64,000 bases of DNA from Candidatus Euphemobacter frigidus (lineage in GTDB: Bacteria > Auribacterota > Erginobacteria > Erginobacterales > Erginobacteraceae), in NCBI GenBank assembly GCA_030765805.1, contig JAVCDH010000048.1, positions 1 to 64,000 of the forward strand, read 5' to 3'. The notes beneath the pieces are model-generated. The model searched no databases, was not told the origin of the DNA, and saw only the letters and a list, made by a program, of their open reading frames with translations. Positions within the stretch are counted from its first letter, which is position 1, and each line of letters starts with the position of its first letter. This document shows positions 1 to 7,664 of the stretch, one piece after another. The translations under genes and the position numbers were made by a program.

Positions 1-750
1 GTTTTCGTCGGAACTGACGAAGTCCATCTGGCCGACCACCACCGAGGCGGTCGCGTTGTTAAAGGTAGGGATGCTATCATAGATCAGAACCCGGTTGTTC
101 TCCCGGTCGGCGAGGAAGACCTGTCCCCCGGAGATGTAGAGACGGCGGGGGTTTTTTAACGTATTGCTATCGGAAGGAATACCTTCTGGTGTCTGGTTTG
201 GAAACTTATAACTTTCCAACCCGGGCTGGCCGATTACCATCTGGGCGGTGGCGTCATTCCAGGCCGGCACCTGATTGAAGACTATGGACCGATTATTCTC
301 TGCGTCGGCGATCAGAAGTTGTCCGCCGTAAATCTGGACATCATCCGGCTTATGGAGTGTATTGGCGTATGGGACATCAGGGTCCTGGCCGGTCGGATCC
401 TGATTGGGGCCATTGCTGACCATATCGGCCTGGCCGATCACCACCTGAGCGGTGGCGTTGTTCCAGCTCGGTACCGGGTCATAGATTAAGACCCGTTGAT
501 TGAGGTAATCGGCGACAAAGAGTTTCCCGTTGTATATCTGAATCCCCCCGGGCCACCACAGAGTATCAGCATCCGGCGGTGAGACAGGATCGAAGGGGCC
601 CCGGTTGGGCCCGTTGTTGAACATGCCGGGCTGTCCGATTACAATATCGGCGGGTTGATCGATCTCAAACGCCCGCAAATATGAGAGCGGGAGGATGAGA
701 ATGAACCCCAAGATAATAATCACAACTTTAATTAGACTCAGGTGTTTCAT
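1..750 (-). CDS. Secreted NHL-type beta-propeller protein (5' part, runs off left edge)
   Basis: The reverse strand is open for 250 codons from an ATG at 750 to the window edge. The protein starts with a hydrophobic signal peptide (MKHLSLIKVVIIILGFILI...) and is then built from repeats of about 80 residues. Each repeat carries a GQ(P/A/M)xM-like strand (GQPGMFNNG, GQADMVSNG, GQPGLES, GQMDFVS) and a second strand of the type LFVADYLNQRVLIYD. This is the pattern of NHL-repeat six-bladed propellers. At least three and a half repeats are visible and the C-terminus is missing. The role is unknown; NHL propellers usually bind ligands or other proteins outside the cytoplasm. A perfect GC hairpin lies 8 bases upstream of the start codon and no good Shine-Dalgarno is seen. 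Confidence 0.8.
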   Translation of the reverse strand, partial: MKHLSLIKVVIIILGFILILPLSYLRAFEIDQPADIVIGQPGMFNNGPNRGPFDPVSPPDADTLWWPGGIQIYNGKLFVADYLNQRVLIYDPVPSWNNATAQVVIGQADMVSNGPNQDPTGQDPDVPYANTLHKPDDVQIYGGQLLIADAENNRSIVFNQVPAWNDATAQMVIGQPGLESYKFPNQTPEGIPSDSNTLKNPRRLYISGGQVFLADRENNRVLIYDSIPTFNNATASVVVGQMDFVSSDEN

Positions 751-757
751 ATAAATT

Positions 758-776
758 AGCCCCGCCTGGCGGGGCT
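758..776. repeat. GC-rich hairpin upstream of the NHL gene
   Basis: AGCCCCGCC, one base, then GGCGGGGCT form a perfect 9-bp inverted repeat. The same two arms, with a 2-base loop and a T tract, form the terminator at 53667-53692. Here no T tract follows, so it is either a dispersed palindrome or a structure in the NHL leader. Confidence 0.6.
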
Positions 777-1024
777 ACTTTATACTAGCTCCGACTTCGT
801 CAGAGTTGTTGGTTAAACTAAAATAATTTCATTCGGGCAATGTATAACCAGGATTTTTTATAGTCCAAGACGGCATTTTACCCCTTGATGTGTAACTCTT
901 TTTGTTGAATAAAAAAGGAAAAGGAAATTACAATATATTCAAGGTTCCCGTGCCTTTTTATAATAAATATAACTCTATTTCCGGCCATGTCAAGGAGGGG
1001 GGCGCTAAAATAAGCGAAAATTTC

Positions 1025-1053
1025 TTGACAAATCGTGCTTTTAGTTCTATATT
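1025..1053 (+). promoter_or_regulatory. Sigma-70-type promoter of the minor-pilin operon
   Basis: TTGACA (1025-1030), a 17-base spacer and TATATT (1048-1053) fit the housekeeping consensus closely. The first gene begins at 1100 with GGAG ahead of its ATG. The downstream bases (TTTAGTATGGTAGGATG) resemble those after the promoter at 2993-3021. Confidence 0.7.
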
Positions 1054-1099
1054 TAGTATGGTAGGATGTGTATAGCTATGATGGGATGATGGAGTAATT

Positions 1100-1510
1100 A
1101 TGAAGGCGAAAGCTAATTCGAATAACGCCGGTTTTACACTGATGGAGATCCTGATTGTAGTACTGATTATCGGCATTCTGGCGATCGCCATCATCCCCAA
1201 GATACTATCCACCACACAGTTCTCCGCGCTCCTGGCGGCGGAGATGGCCGTTACCGATATCCGGGCCACTCAGACCGCCGCCATGTTCGAGAGCGCTTTA
1301 ATGACGATCCAATTTAACGGTGATAGCACTTATATTATGGGCGGGATAACAAAGACACTCCCGGGAGGAGCAACCTCCGGGGCATATACGATAACCTTCA
1401 ACTCATTCGGCGAGCCTACCGTAGGTGTTGGCACCTTTACTATTACCAGCGGGCCAGATAACAAGTCGATAACGATCTTAGCTCTAACAGGAAAAACAAC
1501 GATAAATTGA
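1100..1510 (+). CDS. Prepilin-like protein 1 (FimT/GspH-type minor pilin)
   Basis: The 136-residue protein has a class III prepilin signal: a short basic leader ending in Gly11, then FTLMEI with the conserved Glu at +5, and a hydrophobic helix (LIVVLIIGILAIAIIP). After processing by a prepilin peptidase and N-methylation it would enter a pseudopilus or the pilus tip through the inner membrane. It is the first of four consecutive prepilin-like genes, an arrangement typical of fimT-pilV-pilW-pilX or gspH-I-J-K clusters. The small, beta-rich, Gly/Thr-rich C-terminal half fits a minor pilin. The exact subtype is inferred from gene order rather than from sequence. Confidence 0.8.
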   Translation: MKAKANSNNAGFTLMEILIVVLIIGILAIAIIPKILSTTQFSALLAAEMAVTDIRATQTAAMFESALMTIQFNGDSTYIMGGITKTLPGGATSGAYTITFNSFGEPTVGVGTFTITSGPDNKSITILALTGKTTIN

Positions 1511-1518
1511 GATCTATA

Positions 1519-1956
1519 ATGAACTTTCATCACTTCTTTAGAACCGGATACAGGAATGGCGCCGGGTTTACGCTGATCGAGATCGCGGTAATGATCCTGG
1601 TGGCGGCTATCATCCTCCCGACCCTGATCCTCCCGTTCGTTGAAGGAGTATCTGAGCTGGATCAGCCAATGATAATGACCACGTTAACCTTCCTGGCCCA
1701 GGAGGAGATGGAGACGAGGGTCATCTGTCGTACTTACGACACGGTTGCCGGGTGGGCCAGTACCGCCATTGACGGGTTTCCCGATTACACCAGCGAATGC
1801 GCAATTGATGATACCGTCACCTTCGGTCCGGTAGTCGCTGGAGTTAGAAAGATTACCCTTCGAGTGACCTATAATGATCCTGAACTCGATCCGGATCCGT
1901 TTCTGGAGTTGGTGACGGTCAAAACAGACTGGGGAGCGCCTATGCCACCACCGTAG
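1519..1956 (+). CDS. Prepilin-like protein 2 (PilV/GspI-type minor pilin)
   Basis: From the ATG at 1519 the protein has 145 residues; a TTG at 1507 could add four and would overlap the previous gene. The leader ends at Gly16 and is followed by FTLIEIAVMILVAAIILP, a standard prepilin cleavage site and helix. VRKITLRVTY near the C-terminus resembles the strand conserved in PilV/GspI proteins. The protein ends in a Pro-rich PMPPP tail. It lies directly behind prepilin 1 and is probably translationally coupled to it. I call it a minor pilin that primes assembly or sits at the tip, with the PilV assignment tentative. Confidence 0.78.
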   Translation: MNFHHFFRTGYRNGAGFTLIEIAVMILVAAIILPTLILPFVEGVSELDQPMIMTTLTFLAQEEMETRVICRTYDTVAGWASTAIDGFPDYTSECAIDDTVTFGPVVAGVRKITLRVTYNDPELDPDPFLELVTVKTDWGAPMPPP

Positions 1957-2019
1957 CCAACACCAACGCCAATATCATAGCCGATCACGACGGATTAAAA
2001 ACAGATACGAGGCAACGTA

Positions 2020-2559
2020 ATGAGATATCGTCACCATCATCGAAGTTCGGCCAAGGGATACTCCCTGATCGAGCTGGCACTGGTCATCGTTCTCATGGCT
2101 ATCCTGGCCGGATTCGCATTTCAGGCTATCCTTAAGTCTGTTTCGATCTATGTCACATCTTCCCGGGATTATCTGATGGTATCTCAGGGAGGGAGGATCG
2201 CCATGGAGAAGATGATCCGAGAGGTCCGTGAGACGAATCCCGGGAGCATTGCGGTGGGCGGCGAAACTATCTCCTTCACCAAGCATATCGGAACGCCCGA
2301 AGACCCGAATCTAATGGTAACTTTCTCAAAAAACGGCAGCGAGATCGTGAGAACCACCACCGCGGGGACATTTGACCTGGTTGATAATATCTCCATCTTT
2401 AATCCAAGCCAGGACATCGGCACCAAAGTGGTCACGATTGATTTTACCCTATCGAAAGAAAATACCACTATCCGCATGAGATCCGCAGTCTGGCCACGAC
2501 AACCTGCTCCTGGCGGCGGCATCCCAACACCAACACCAATACCAACACCAACACCCTAA
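2020..2559 (+). CDS. Prepilin-like protein 3 (PilW/GspJ-type minor pilin)
   Basis: This 179-residue protein has a His/Arg-rich leader ending at Gly13, followed by YSLIELALVIVLMAILAG. The residue after the cleavage site is Tyr rather than Phe, which prepilin peptidases tolerate. The following region (RIAMEKMIREVRETNPGSI) matches the start of PilW/GspJ-type proteins. The C-terminus is a PTPTP tail of the kind that links domains in the large secreted protein at 24872-27886. A GAGG lies ahead of the ATG. It sits third in the minor-pilin set, as GspJ/PilW usually does. Confidence 0.78.
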   Translation: MRYRHHHRSSAKGYSLIELALVIVLMAILAGFAFQAILKSVSIYVTSSRDYLMVSQGGRIAMEKMIREVRETNPGSIAVGGETISFTKHIGTPEDPNLMVTFSKNGSEIVRTTTAGTFDLVDNISIFNPSQDIGTKVVTIDFTLSKENTTIRMRSAVWPRQPAPGGGIPTPTPIPTPTP

Positions 2560-2599
2560 AAACAGAAGAATGACTGGGTATATCGAAGGAATATATATA

Positions 2600-2962
2600 A
2601 TGAATCAGCGTTCTAATATAACAAAGAACTCGGAAAACGGGTTGGCACTAGTCGCCTTGATCGCGATCATGCTCATTATCGGGATCGTCGCATATACATT
2701 CGTCAATATTATTTCTACCCAGCTAATATCCCAAGAGGCGCCTTTTAATTCCATAAAATCATTTTATATTACCGAGGGGGCATTGGAGATAGGAAAGAAG
2801 TATATTTCTGATCAGAATGGAACAAGACCGGCGGGATGGCCTCCCGATACCGTTATCCCCCTCTATGATGATGAACCCATGGGAGACGGGACATTTGACC
2901 TCAGTATCAACTGGCCGGCAACCGGTTCTATCACTCTCAACGCCACCGCCAATGTGGATTGA
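2600..2962 (+). CDS. Short PilX/GspK-like prepilin
   Basis: AAGGA precedes the ATG at 2600; an upstream start at 2570 is less likely. The 120-residue protein has a leader ending in Gly14, then LALVALIAIMLIIGIVAYTF. It lacks the Glu at +5, as is usual for GspK/PilX. SFYITEGALEIGKKYI resembles the conserved xFYxAExGLE segment of PilX-type proteins. It is much shorter than GspK and closer to PilX. As the last of four prepilin-like genes it would complete a tip complex. The next gene has its own promoter at 2993. Confidence 0.7.
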   Translation: MNQRSNITKNSENGLALVALIAIMLIIGIVAYTFVNIISTQLISQEAPFNSIKSFYITEGALEIGKKYISDQNGTRPAGWPPDTVIPLYDDEPMGDGTFDLSINWPATGSITLNATANVD

Positions 2963-2992
2963 TTTAAATAAATTTTAAATAAATTTAAATAC

Positions 2993-3021
2993 TTGACAAA
3001 TCAATAATTTCGCCTTATATT
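2993..3021 (+). promoter_or_regulatory. Sigma-70-type promoter of the tandem exported-protein genes
   Basis: TTGACA (2993-2998), a 17-base spacer and TATATT (3016-3021) form a near-consensus promoter. Both the start of the spacer (AATC) and the downstream TTTATGTATGGGTAGATG resemble the promoter at 1025-1053, which suggests co-expression of the two units. Confidence 0.65.
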
Positions 3022-3073
3022 TATGTATGGGTAGATGTTTGAAACAGTAATAATTTTGAAAAGGAGGTCGCAA

Positions 3074-4414
3074 ATGAGAATGCTGCCGGGAGTTTGGGGG
3101 TCGGTGGTATTCTGTCTGTCCCTGTTCTTTATCTTTTTGCTTAGCAACCCCGCCTGGGGAGAAGCAACCAGAAGATTGGCCGAGCAGGTCGATCTGCCGA
3201 CCAAAGGTGGCGGCGAGGGCGGCTTCATCCCGCCCGGGGCCGGCGTCTTCGGAAAGGCCAAGTTCCAGTTTTCCGGATCCGGCGGGTGCTACTCCTACGA
3301 TCCGAGGGTCTACTCCTCTCCCCCCAGCAATATCAGCCAGATGGGACCGGGTCACTGCGGGAGCAATGAACATATCTACTTCGATGGATCGTCCACCGTT
3401 AGCGGCCATGTGAACGTTCCCCAGTCGATTGTGGACGAGGTCGCGGGGGGAAACTTCACCCATCTTCAAGGCGGTTGGTCCTGCTCCGTAGGAACAAAGC
3501 TCCCCGTCGGGATGACCGGAGAAGAGGGAGATTTGCGGGAGTTTCAGGGACCCCGTAATACTTCCCAACTCCAGGGCTGGAAACCAAGCGAGTGGCCGCC
3601 GGAGGGTACGTATAACTCGGGCACCCCCTGCTGGCCGTACGATCCGGGCTATGCCGCCTTTCCGGTCGTCGATCCCCAGTGGGACAAAGACGGAGACGGG
3701 GATACCGACACGGCCGATTATGACTACTTCGTCACTCAAGGCGGCTTTGCCGCTGAACGAGGAGGCGGAGGCGGCGAGATTTCCTATACCGCGAAGGACG
3801 ATCCCACGATTATGGTGATGGACAAAGGAGTTCTAGTCCCGGCCAGTGAGGGGCAGGATTACTATATCGACGAGAACCATAACTTCGTCGGGACCTGGAA
3901 GACAGTCTACTTCACCGGGACACAATATCGATTCAATAACTTCCAAAGCGGGGCGAGTCAGTCCTATCACTACACCGGTAACATGGACTTTTACTGCGAA
4001 AACTTCCATCATGGGGGGAGCAATAACATGCTCCTTGACCCCAACGCGAGCATCGTCATGGCGGTGAAGAACAGCATCGTATTTGATGGTGAGTCGGACT
4101 TCAATGTTGGTGGGTCGTCCAGCCAGTTTGACGTGGTCTGTACCGGAACCACGGTCAATATCGGTGGGTCCGCGGACGGAACAGCCGGTTCCGTCTATGC
4201 CCCCAACGCCAACATAGTGATTGAGGGGGCCGGCTGGATCTACGCAGCAATCATCGCCAACAGCGTCGAGATCGGAGGAAGCCGCTCAATCTGCTATCCA
4301 CTCAATTATCAAGGGCCGAACGGAGGAGCCGGAGGCAGTGGAGGTGGCGGCGGGGGTACGCCGATTAATCCCCCATCAAGAGAAGACTGGAAAGAGATAA
4401 TCATCTCCGATTAA
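3074..4414 (+). CDS. Exported Gly/Asn-rich protein A with PilX-like C-terminal region and calcium-type loop
   Basis: AAGGAGG at 3061-3067 fixes the start at 3074, giving 446 residues. A signal peptide (MRMLPGVWGSVVFCLSLFFIFLLS...AWG) leads into a mature protein with seven cysteines. Around mid-protein DKDGDGDTDTADYD is a dockerin/EF-hand-like calcium loop. The C-terminal third (MLLDPNASIVMAVKNSIVFDG...SVYAPNANIVIEGAG...AAIIANSVEIGG) resembles the beta-helical region seen at the end of some PilX-like pilus assembly proteins. A Gly-rich stretch and PINPPSREDWKEI close the protein. There is no prepilin motif, so it is probably exported by Sec and may act with the minor pilins just upstream. Its paralogue follows in tandem. 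Function is inferred from context only. Confidence 0.6.
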   Translation: MRMLPGVWGSVVFCLSLFFIFLLSNPAWGEATRRLAEQVDLPTKGGGEGGFIPPGAGVFGKAKFQFSGSGGCYSYDPRVYSSPPSNISQMGPGHCGSNEHIYFDGSSTVSGHVNVPQSIVDEVAGGNFTHLQGGWSCSVGTKLPVGMTGEEGDLREFQGPRNTSQLQGWKPSEWPPEGTYNSGTPCWPYDPGYAAFPVVDPQWDKDGDGDTDTADYDYFVTQGGFAAERGGGGGEISYTAKDDPTIMVMDKGVLVPASEGQDYYIDENHNFVGTWKTVYFTGTQYRFNNFQSGASQSYHYTGNMDFYCENFHHGGSNNMLLDPNASIVMAVKNSIVFDGESDFNVGGSSSQFDVVCTGTTVNIGGSADGTAGSVYAPNANIVIEGAGWIYAAIIANSVEIGGSRSICYPLNYQGPNGGAGGSGGGGGGTPINPPSREDWKEIIISD

Positions 4415-4478
4415 CTATAGATAAAAGCATTGGTTCAATTTTATTACACCATAAAATAATATAACAGGGAGAAGTGCA

Positions 4479-5831
4479 ATGAAAACTGTGCCGGGAGGAT
4501 GGGCGGTGGTAGTGTTTTTCCTGATCACTCTCTTCATTCTGCCAATTAGCAATGATGCCCGGGGGGCATCGAGGAGCGTGACCGAGCATGTCGTACTGCC
4601 GACTGAACCCGGCGGCGGGAGTGGGGGATATTTCCCGCCCGGGACCGGTGTCTTCGGGAAGACCAAGTTCCAGTTGACCGGGTCTGGAGGATGCTACTCC
4701 TATAACCCGACCGTCTATCCTATACCCCCATCCAGCATCAGTAATATGGGACCGGGGCACTGCGGGAGCAACGAGCAGATCTATCTCTCGGGGTCGGTGA
4801 CGGTCAGCGGGCATGTCAATGTCTCTCAGTCGATTATGGACGAAGTCCAGGGGGGTGACTTAACTCACCTGCAAGCAGGCTGGTCTTGCGGAGTTGGGAA
4901 CAAGCTCCCGATTGGCACCACTGGAGAAGAGGGGGATGACCGCGAGTTTGCCGGACCCCGGAATACCTTCCCACTCCAGGGCTGGTGGCCGCCGGAAGGG
5001 ACCTATAACTCGGGCACCCCCTGCTGGCCGTATGATCCCGGCTATGCCGCCTTCCCGGTCATCGATCCCCAGTGGGACAAGGATAATGACGGGGATACCG
5101 ACACGACCGATTACGACTATTACGTCCAGCACGGCGGTTTTGCCGCGGAGAACGGGGGACCAACCGGTGAGATCTCCTACACCCAGAAGGACGACCCCAC
5201 CATCTGCGTCATGGACAAGGGAGTCCTGATCCCGGCCAGCGAAGGACAGGCCTGGTACGACGACTACTACATCGACGAGAATCATAACTTCGTCGGGACC
5301 TGGAAGGAGGTCTACTTTACCGGAGATCAGTACCGTTTCAACAACTTTGAGAGCGGGGCGAGTCAATCTTACCATTACACCGGAAATATGGCATTCTACT
5401 GCGATAACTTCCACCATGGGGGGAGCAATGACATGCTCCTTGACCCTAACGCGAGCATCGTCATGGCGGTGAAGAACAGCATCGTGTTTGACGGCGCGTC
5501 GAACTTCAACGTGGGTGGAAGCTCCAACCAATTTGATGTGGTCTGCACAGGGCCCACGATCGATATTGGGGGGTCCGCGAACGGGACGGCTGGCAGCTTC
5601 TACGCCCCCAACGCGGACATGGTAATCGAAGGGGCCGGCTGGATCTACGCGGCGATCATCGCCAACAGCGTCGAGATCGGAGGAAGCCGGTCGATCTGTT
5701 ATCCGCTCAATTACCAGGGGCCGAACGGTGGAGCAGGTGGCGGGGGCGGCGGGGGCGACGGGGGCGATGGCGGTACACCGGTTAATCCCCCATCAAGGGA
5801 AGACTGGAAGGAGATTATCGTCTCCGATTAA
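4479..5831 (+). CDS. Exported protein B, tandem paralogue of protein A
   Basis: GGGAGAA precedes the ATG at 4479. The 450-residue product aligns with protein A over its whole length. It shares the signal peptide, the calcium-type loop (DKDNDGDTDTTDYDYY), all seven cysteines (plus one extra in the TICVMD segment), the YAPNA...AAIIANSVEIGG C-terminal region and the final NPPSREDWKEI. Differences are concentrated in the first 60 residues, around the calcium loop, and in a short AWYDD insertion. The gap after gene A is 64 bases without a visible promoter, so the two are probably co-transcribed. Transcription should end at the double hairpin at 5831-5908. The duplication looks old enough to have diverged but not decayed. 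Confidence 0.6.
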   Translation: MKTVPGGWAVVVFFLITLFILPISNDARGASRSVTEHVVLPTEPGGGSGGYFPPGTGVFGKTKFQLTGSGGCYSYNPTVYPIPPSSISNMGPGHCGSNEQIYLSGSVTVSGHVNVSQSIMDEVQGGDLTHLQAGWSCGVGNKLPIGTTGEEGDDREFAGPRNTFPLQGWWPPEGTYNSGTPCWPYDPGYAAFPVIDPQWDKDNDGDTDTTDYDYYVQHGGFAAENGGPTGEISYTQKDDPTICVMDKGVLIPASEGQAWYDDYYIDENHNFVGTWKEVYFTGDQYRFNNFESGASQSYHYTGNMAFYCDNFHHGGSNDMLLDPNASIVMAVKNSIVFDGASNFNVGGSSNQFDVVCTGPTIDIGGSANGTAGSFYAPNADMVIEGAGWIYAAIIANSVEIGGSRSICYPLNYQGPNGGAGGGGGGGDGGDGGTPVNPPSREDWKEIIVSD

Positions 5832-5870
5832 TCCGGTTTAAGCATGCTTATAGGCGTGCTTAAACCGGAT
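5831..5870. terminator. Long inverted repeat behind the exported-protein genes
   Basis: ATCCGGTTTAAGCATGC pairs with GCGTGCTTAAACCGGAT around a 6-base loop (one G-T position). It starts at the stop codon of gene B and is followed at once by a second hairpin, so the two together probably stop transcription. Confidence 0.6.
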
Positions 5871-5875
5871 TGTGT

Positions 5876-5908
5876 AAAAAATACAGGGCTGAGGCCCTGT
5901 ATTTTTTT
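5876..5908. terminator. Bidirectional intrinsic terminator
   Basis: AAATACAGGGC, TGAG, GCCCTGTATTT form a perfect stem preceded by an A tract and followed by a T tract. It can therefore work on either strand. It closes the plus-strand pilin/exported-protein unit. Confidence 0.8.
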
Positions 5909-6017
5909 CTACCAATCCATTCCGGAATTGTAAATAATTAAAACGTTACTGTGGGATCCCAACATTTTTAATGTCGTGGACCCACAGATAATCAAAGATA
6001 TTCCAAGACAGTCCGTC

Positions 6018-6848
6018 ATGTCTAACCCGGTCAATCATCGTAAAGTCAGTAGATTTCTTCGCCCCGCCGTGATTTGTTTTCTCTGGCTGGTGGTGATGGT
6101 GGTCTTCTTTCATAAGGAGATCATTCCCTCCTTGGCCGGGAGTTCTTCCTCCATCCCCCTCCTTCAGGCCGGACTTCCCGACCTGGTGGGGGATGAATGG
6201 ATGGGGATCTTCTTCAATGGTCGGCAGACCGGCTACACCCATACCGTTCTCTACCCCTATCGGGAGGAAGGGTTTTACGGTTCCGCCCTCGACAGTACCA
6301 TCTGGCTGGAGGTCTCTTTTCAAGGCCGGACAAACCAGGTTCATATTCATAGTTTCTGCCTGATCGCCCCGGGCGGGGAAATCGAGCGACTGAACGTCTC
6401 CGTTAAGTCCGCCGCTCCGCCTTTCAACCTGAAAGCCCGGCTGGAAGATAATCATTTAAAGGTAATAGCCAGTTACGGCGGGAAGGAGAAAGAATTAACC
6501 TTCCCCCTCCCCAACCCTTCGCTTCCGCTTTACGCGCTCACCCCCTTCTTTTCTCTTCGTCCTTTAAGAGAGGGAGAGTCCTTCTCCATTCCCACCCTGG
6601 ATCCTCTGGCCAGCCTGTCCGCGGGGCGGCCGGAATCGGGGAATATCCGTTTCGAAGTGACCGAGAAGACGGAGGATGGTTACCGGTTGCTGGCTTTCTA
6701 TGGCGGGATGACAGTCGATATACGTCTGGACACGACCGGGAAGGTGCTGAAGATCGCAACCCCGCTCGGGTGGATGTTGGTGAAACAAAGCTCGGATGAG
6801 GTTATGGCATACCTGGAGAATACCGAAAAATATGATAAAGACAGATAA
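6018..6848 (+). CDS. Membrane-anchored periplasmic protein of unknown function upstream of an ABC exporter
   Basis: The ATG at 6018 gives 276 residues; a GTG at 5976 would add 14. Neither has a clear Shine-Dalgarno. One N-terminal transmembrane segment (FLRPAVICFLWLVVMVVFF) anchors a periplasmic domain. DEWMGIFFNGRQTGYTHT resembles a segment that often precedes transglutaminase-like domains, but no Cys-His-Asp core is present. The next gene starts inside the 3' end of this one, so it is translationally coupled to the ABC ATPase. That points to a role with the exporter, perhaps as a periplasmic partner. The domain family was not recognised. Confidence 0.6.
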   Translation: MSNPVNHRKVSRFLRPAVICFLWLVVMVVFFHKEIIPSLAGSSSSIPLLQAGLPDLVGDEWMGIFFNGRQTGYTHTVLYPYREEGFYGSALDSTIWLEVSFQGRTNQVHIHSFCLIAPGGEIERLNVSVKSAAPPFNLKARLEDNHLKVIASYGGKEKELTFPLPNPSLPLYALTPFFSLRPLREGESFSIPTLDPLASLSAGRPESGNIRFEVTEKTEDGYRLLAFYGGMTVDIRLDTTGKVLKIATPLGWMLVKQSSDEVMAYLENTEKYDKDR

Positions 6849-7575
6849 ACTAACCAAGGTCTTCGGGGATAAGACGGCGGTCAGGGACCTGAACCTGGAT
6901 ATACCGAGAGGGGAGCTGTTCGCCTTTATCGGACCGAACGGGGCCGGGAAGTCCACCACCATCAAGATGCTGGTCGGGCTCCTCCTGCCGACTCGAGGGA
7001 GGGCCTTAATCGGCGGATATAATATACAAGAGAACTCGGTTGAGGCGAAGAAGCTGATCGGCTACATCCCTGATTTTCCCTACCTTTACGAAAAGCTCAC
7101 CGGCCGGGAGTTCCTGCGATTCGTTGGCCGGGTCTACGGCATGGACGACAGAAGCATTGTCGAATCGATCGAAGAATATCTTGATCTCCTCGGACTCCGC
7201 GATCAGGCGGATGAATTGATCCGGAGTTATTCCCACGGTTATCGTCAGCGATTGGTCTTCGCTGCGGCGTTTCTTCATGATCCACGGGTCTTGATCATCG
7301 ATGAGCCAATGGTGGGGCTCGACCCCAGGACCGCGCGGTTGATCAAGGATAACCTGATAGAGCGCTGCCGGAGGGGCGCCGCTGTCTTTATGTCGACTCA
7401 CACCCTGGCCGTTGCCGAGGAGATCGCAGATCGGGTCGGTATTATCCATGAAGGGGAGTTGATCGCCTGCGGGAGTCTGGGGGAATTGAGGAAACAGAGC
7501 GGGGTAGACGGGCGGTTGGAGGAGGTGTTTTTAAAGTTGACGAAAGAAGAGGACAAAGAAAGTGAACTAAAGTGA
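6832..7575 (+). CDS. ABC transporter ATP-binding subunit (ABC-2 exporter type)
   Basis: From the ATG at 6832, which overlaps the preceding gene, the protein has 247 residues. It shows Walker A (GPNGAGKST), a signature-like SYSHGYRQRL with Gly-Tyr in place of the usual Gly-Gln, Walker B (VLIIDEPMVGLDP) and the switch His (STHTLAVAEEIADRVG). The layout is that of CcmA/NatA-type ATPases that power ABC-2 permeases. The last residues (ESELK) and the TGA stop are already read from the first units of the GTGACTAAA repeat array that fills the junction with the permease gene. The substrate is unknown. Confidence 0.9.
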   Translation: MIKTDKLTKVFGDKTAVRDLNLDIPRGELFAFIGPNGAGKSTTIKMLVGLLLPTRGRALIGGYNIQENSVEAKKLIGYIPDFPYLYEKLTGREFLRFVGRVYGMDDRSIVESIEEYLDLLGLRDQADELIRSYSHGYRQRLVFAAAFLHDPRVLIIDEPMVGLDPRTARLIKDNLIERCRRGAAVFMSTHTLAVAEEIADRVGIIHEGELIACGSLGELRKQSGVDGRLEEVFLKLTKEEDKESELK

Positions 7576-7629
7576 CTAAAGTGACTAAAGTGACTAAAGT
7601 GACTAAAGTGACTAAAGTGACTAAAGTGA
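7567..7629. repeat. GTGACTAAA minisatellite at the ATPase/permease junction
   Basis: About six perfect 9-base units GTGACTAAA run from the ATPase stop codon into the permease leader. Each unit contains an overlapping GTG start and TGA stop. Because the unit is a multiple of three, the permease frame stays open through it and would be read as repeated Val-Thr-Lys if initiation occurred at a GTG in the array. The same unit recurs at 23078-23170, 33855-34143, 35533-35602 and, degraded, at 46650-46735. Confidence 0.85.
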
Positions 7630-7664
7630 GCAAAATACAAATTAGAATATGGGATTTTATCTTT

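Larger units (their letters stand above)
751..1099. other. Divergent intergenic region between NHL gene and pilin operon
   Basis: This 349-base AT-rich gap separates the divergent NHL and minor-pilin genes. It holds the hairpin at 758-776 and a strong sigma-70-type promoter at 1025-1053 for the pilin operon. Nothing else recognisable was seen, and the small reverse-strand reading frame here has no supporting features. Confidence 0.6.

Noticed and set aside
7398-7640. Reverse-strand reading frame coding for repeated His-Phe-Ser
   Set aside because: It is the antisense of the ABC ATPase end and the GTGACTAAA array and has no ribosome site or family features.
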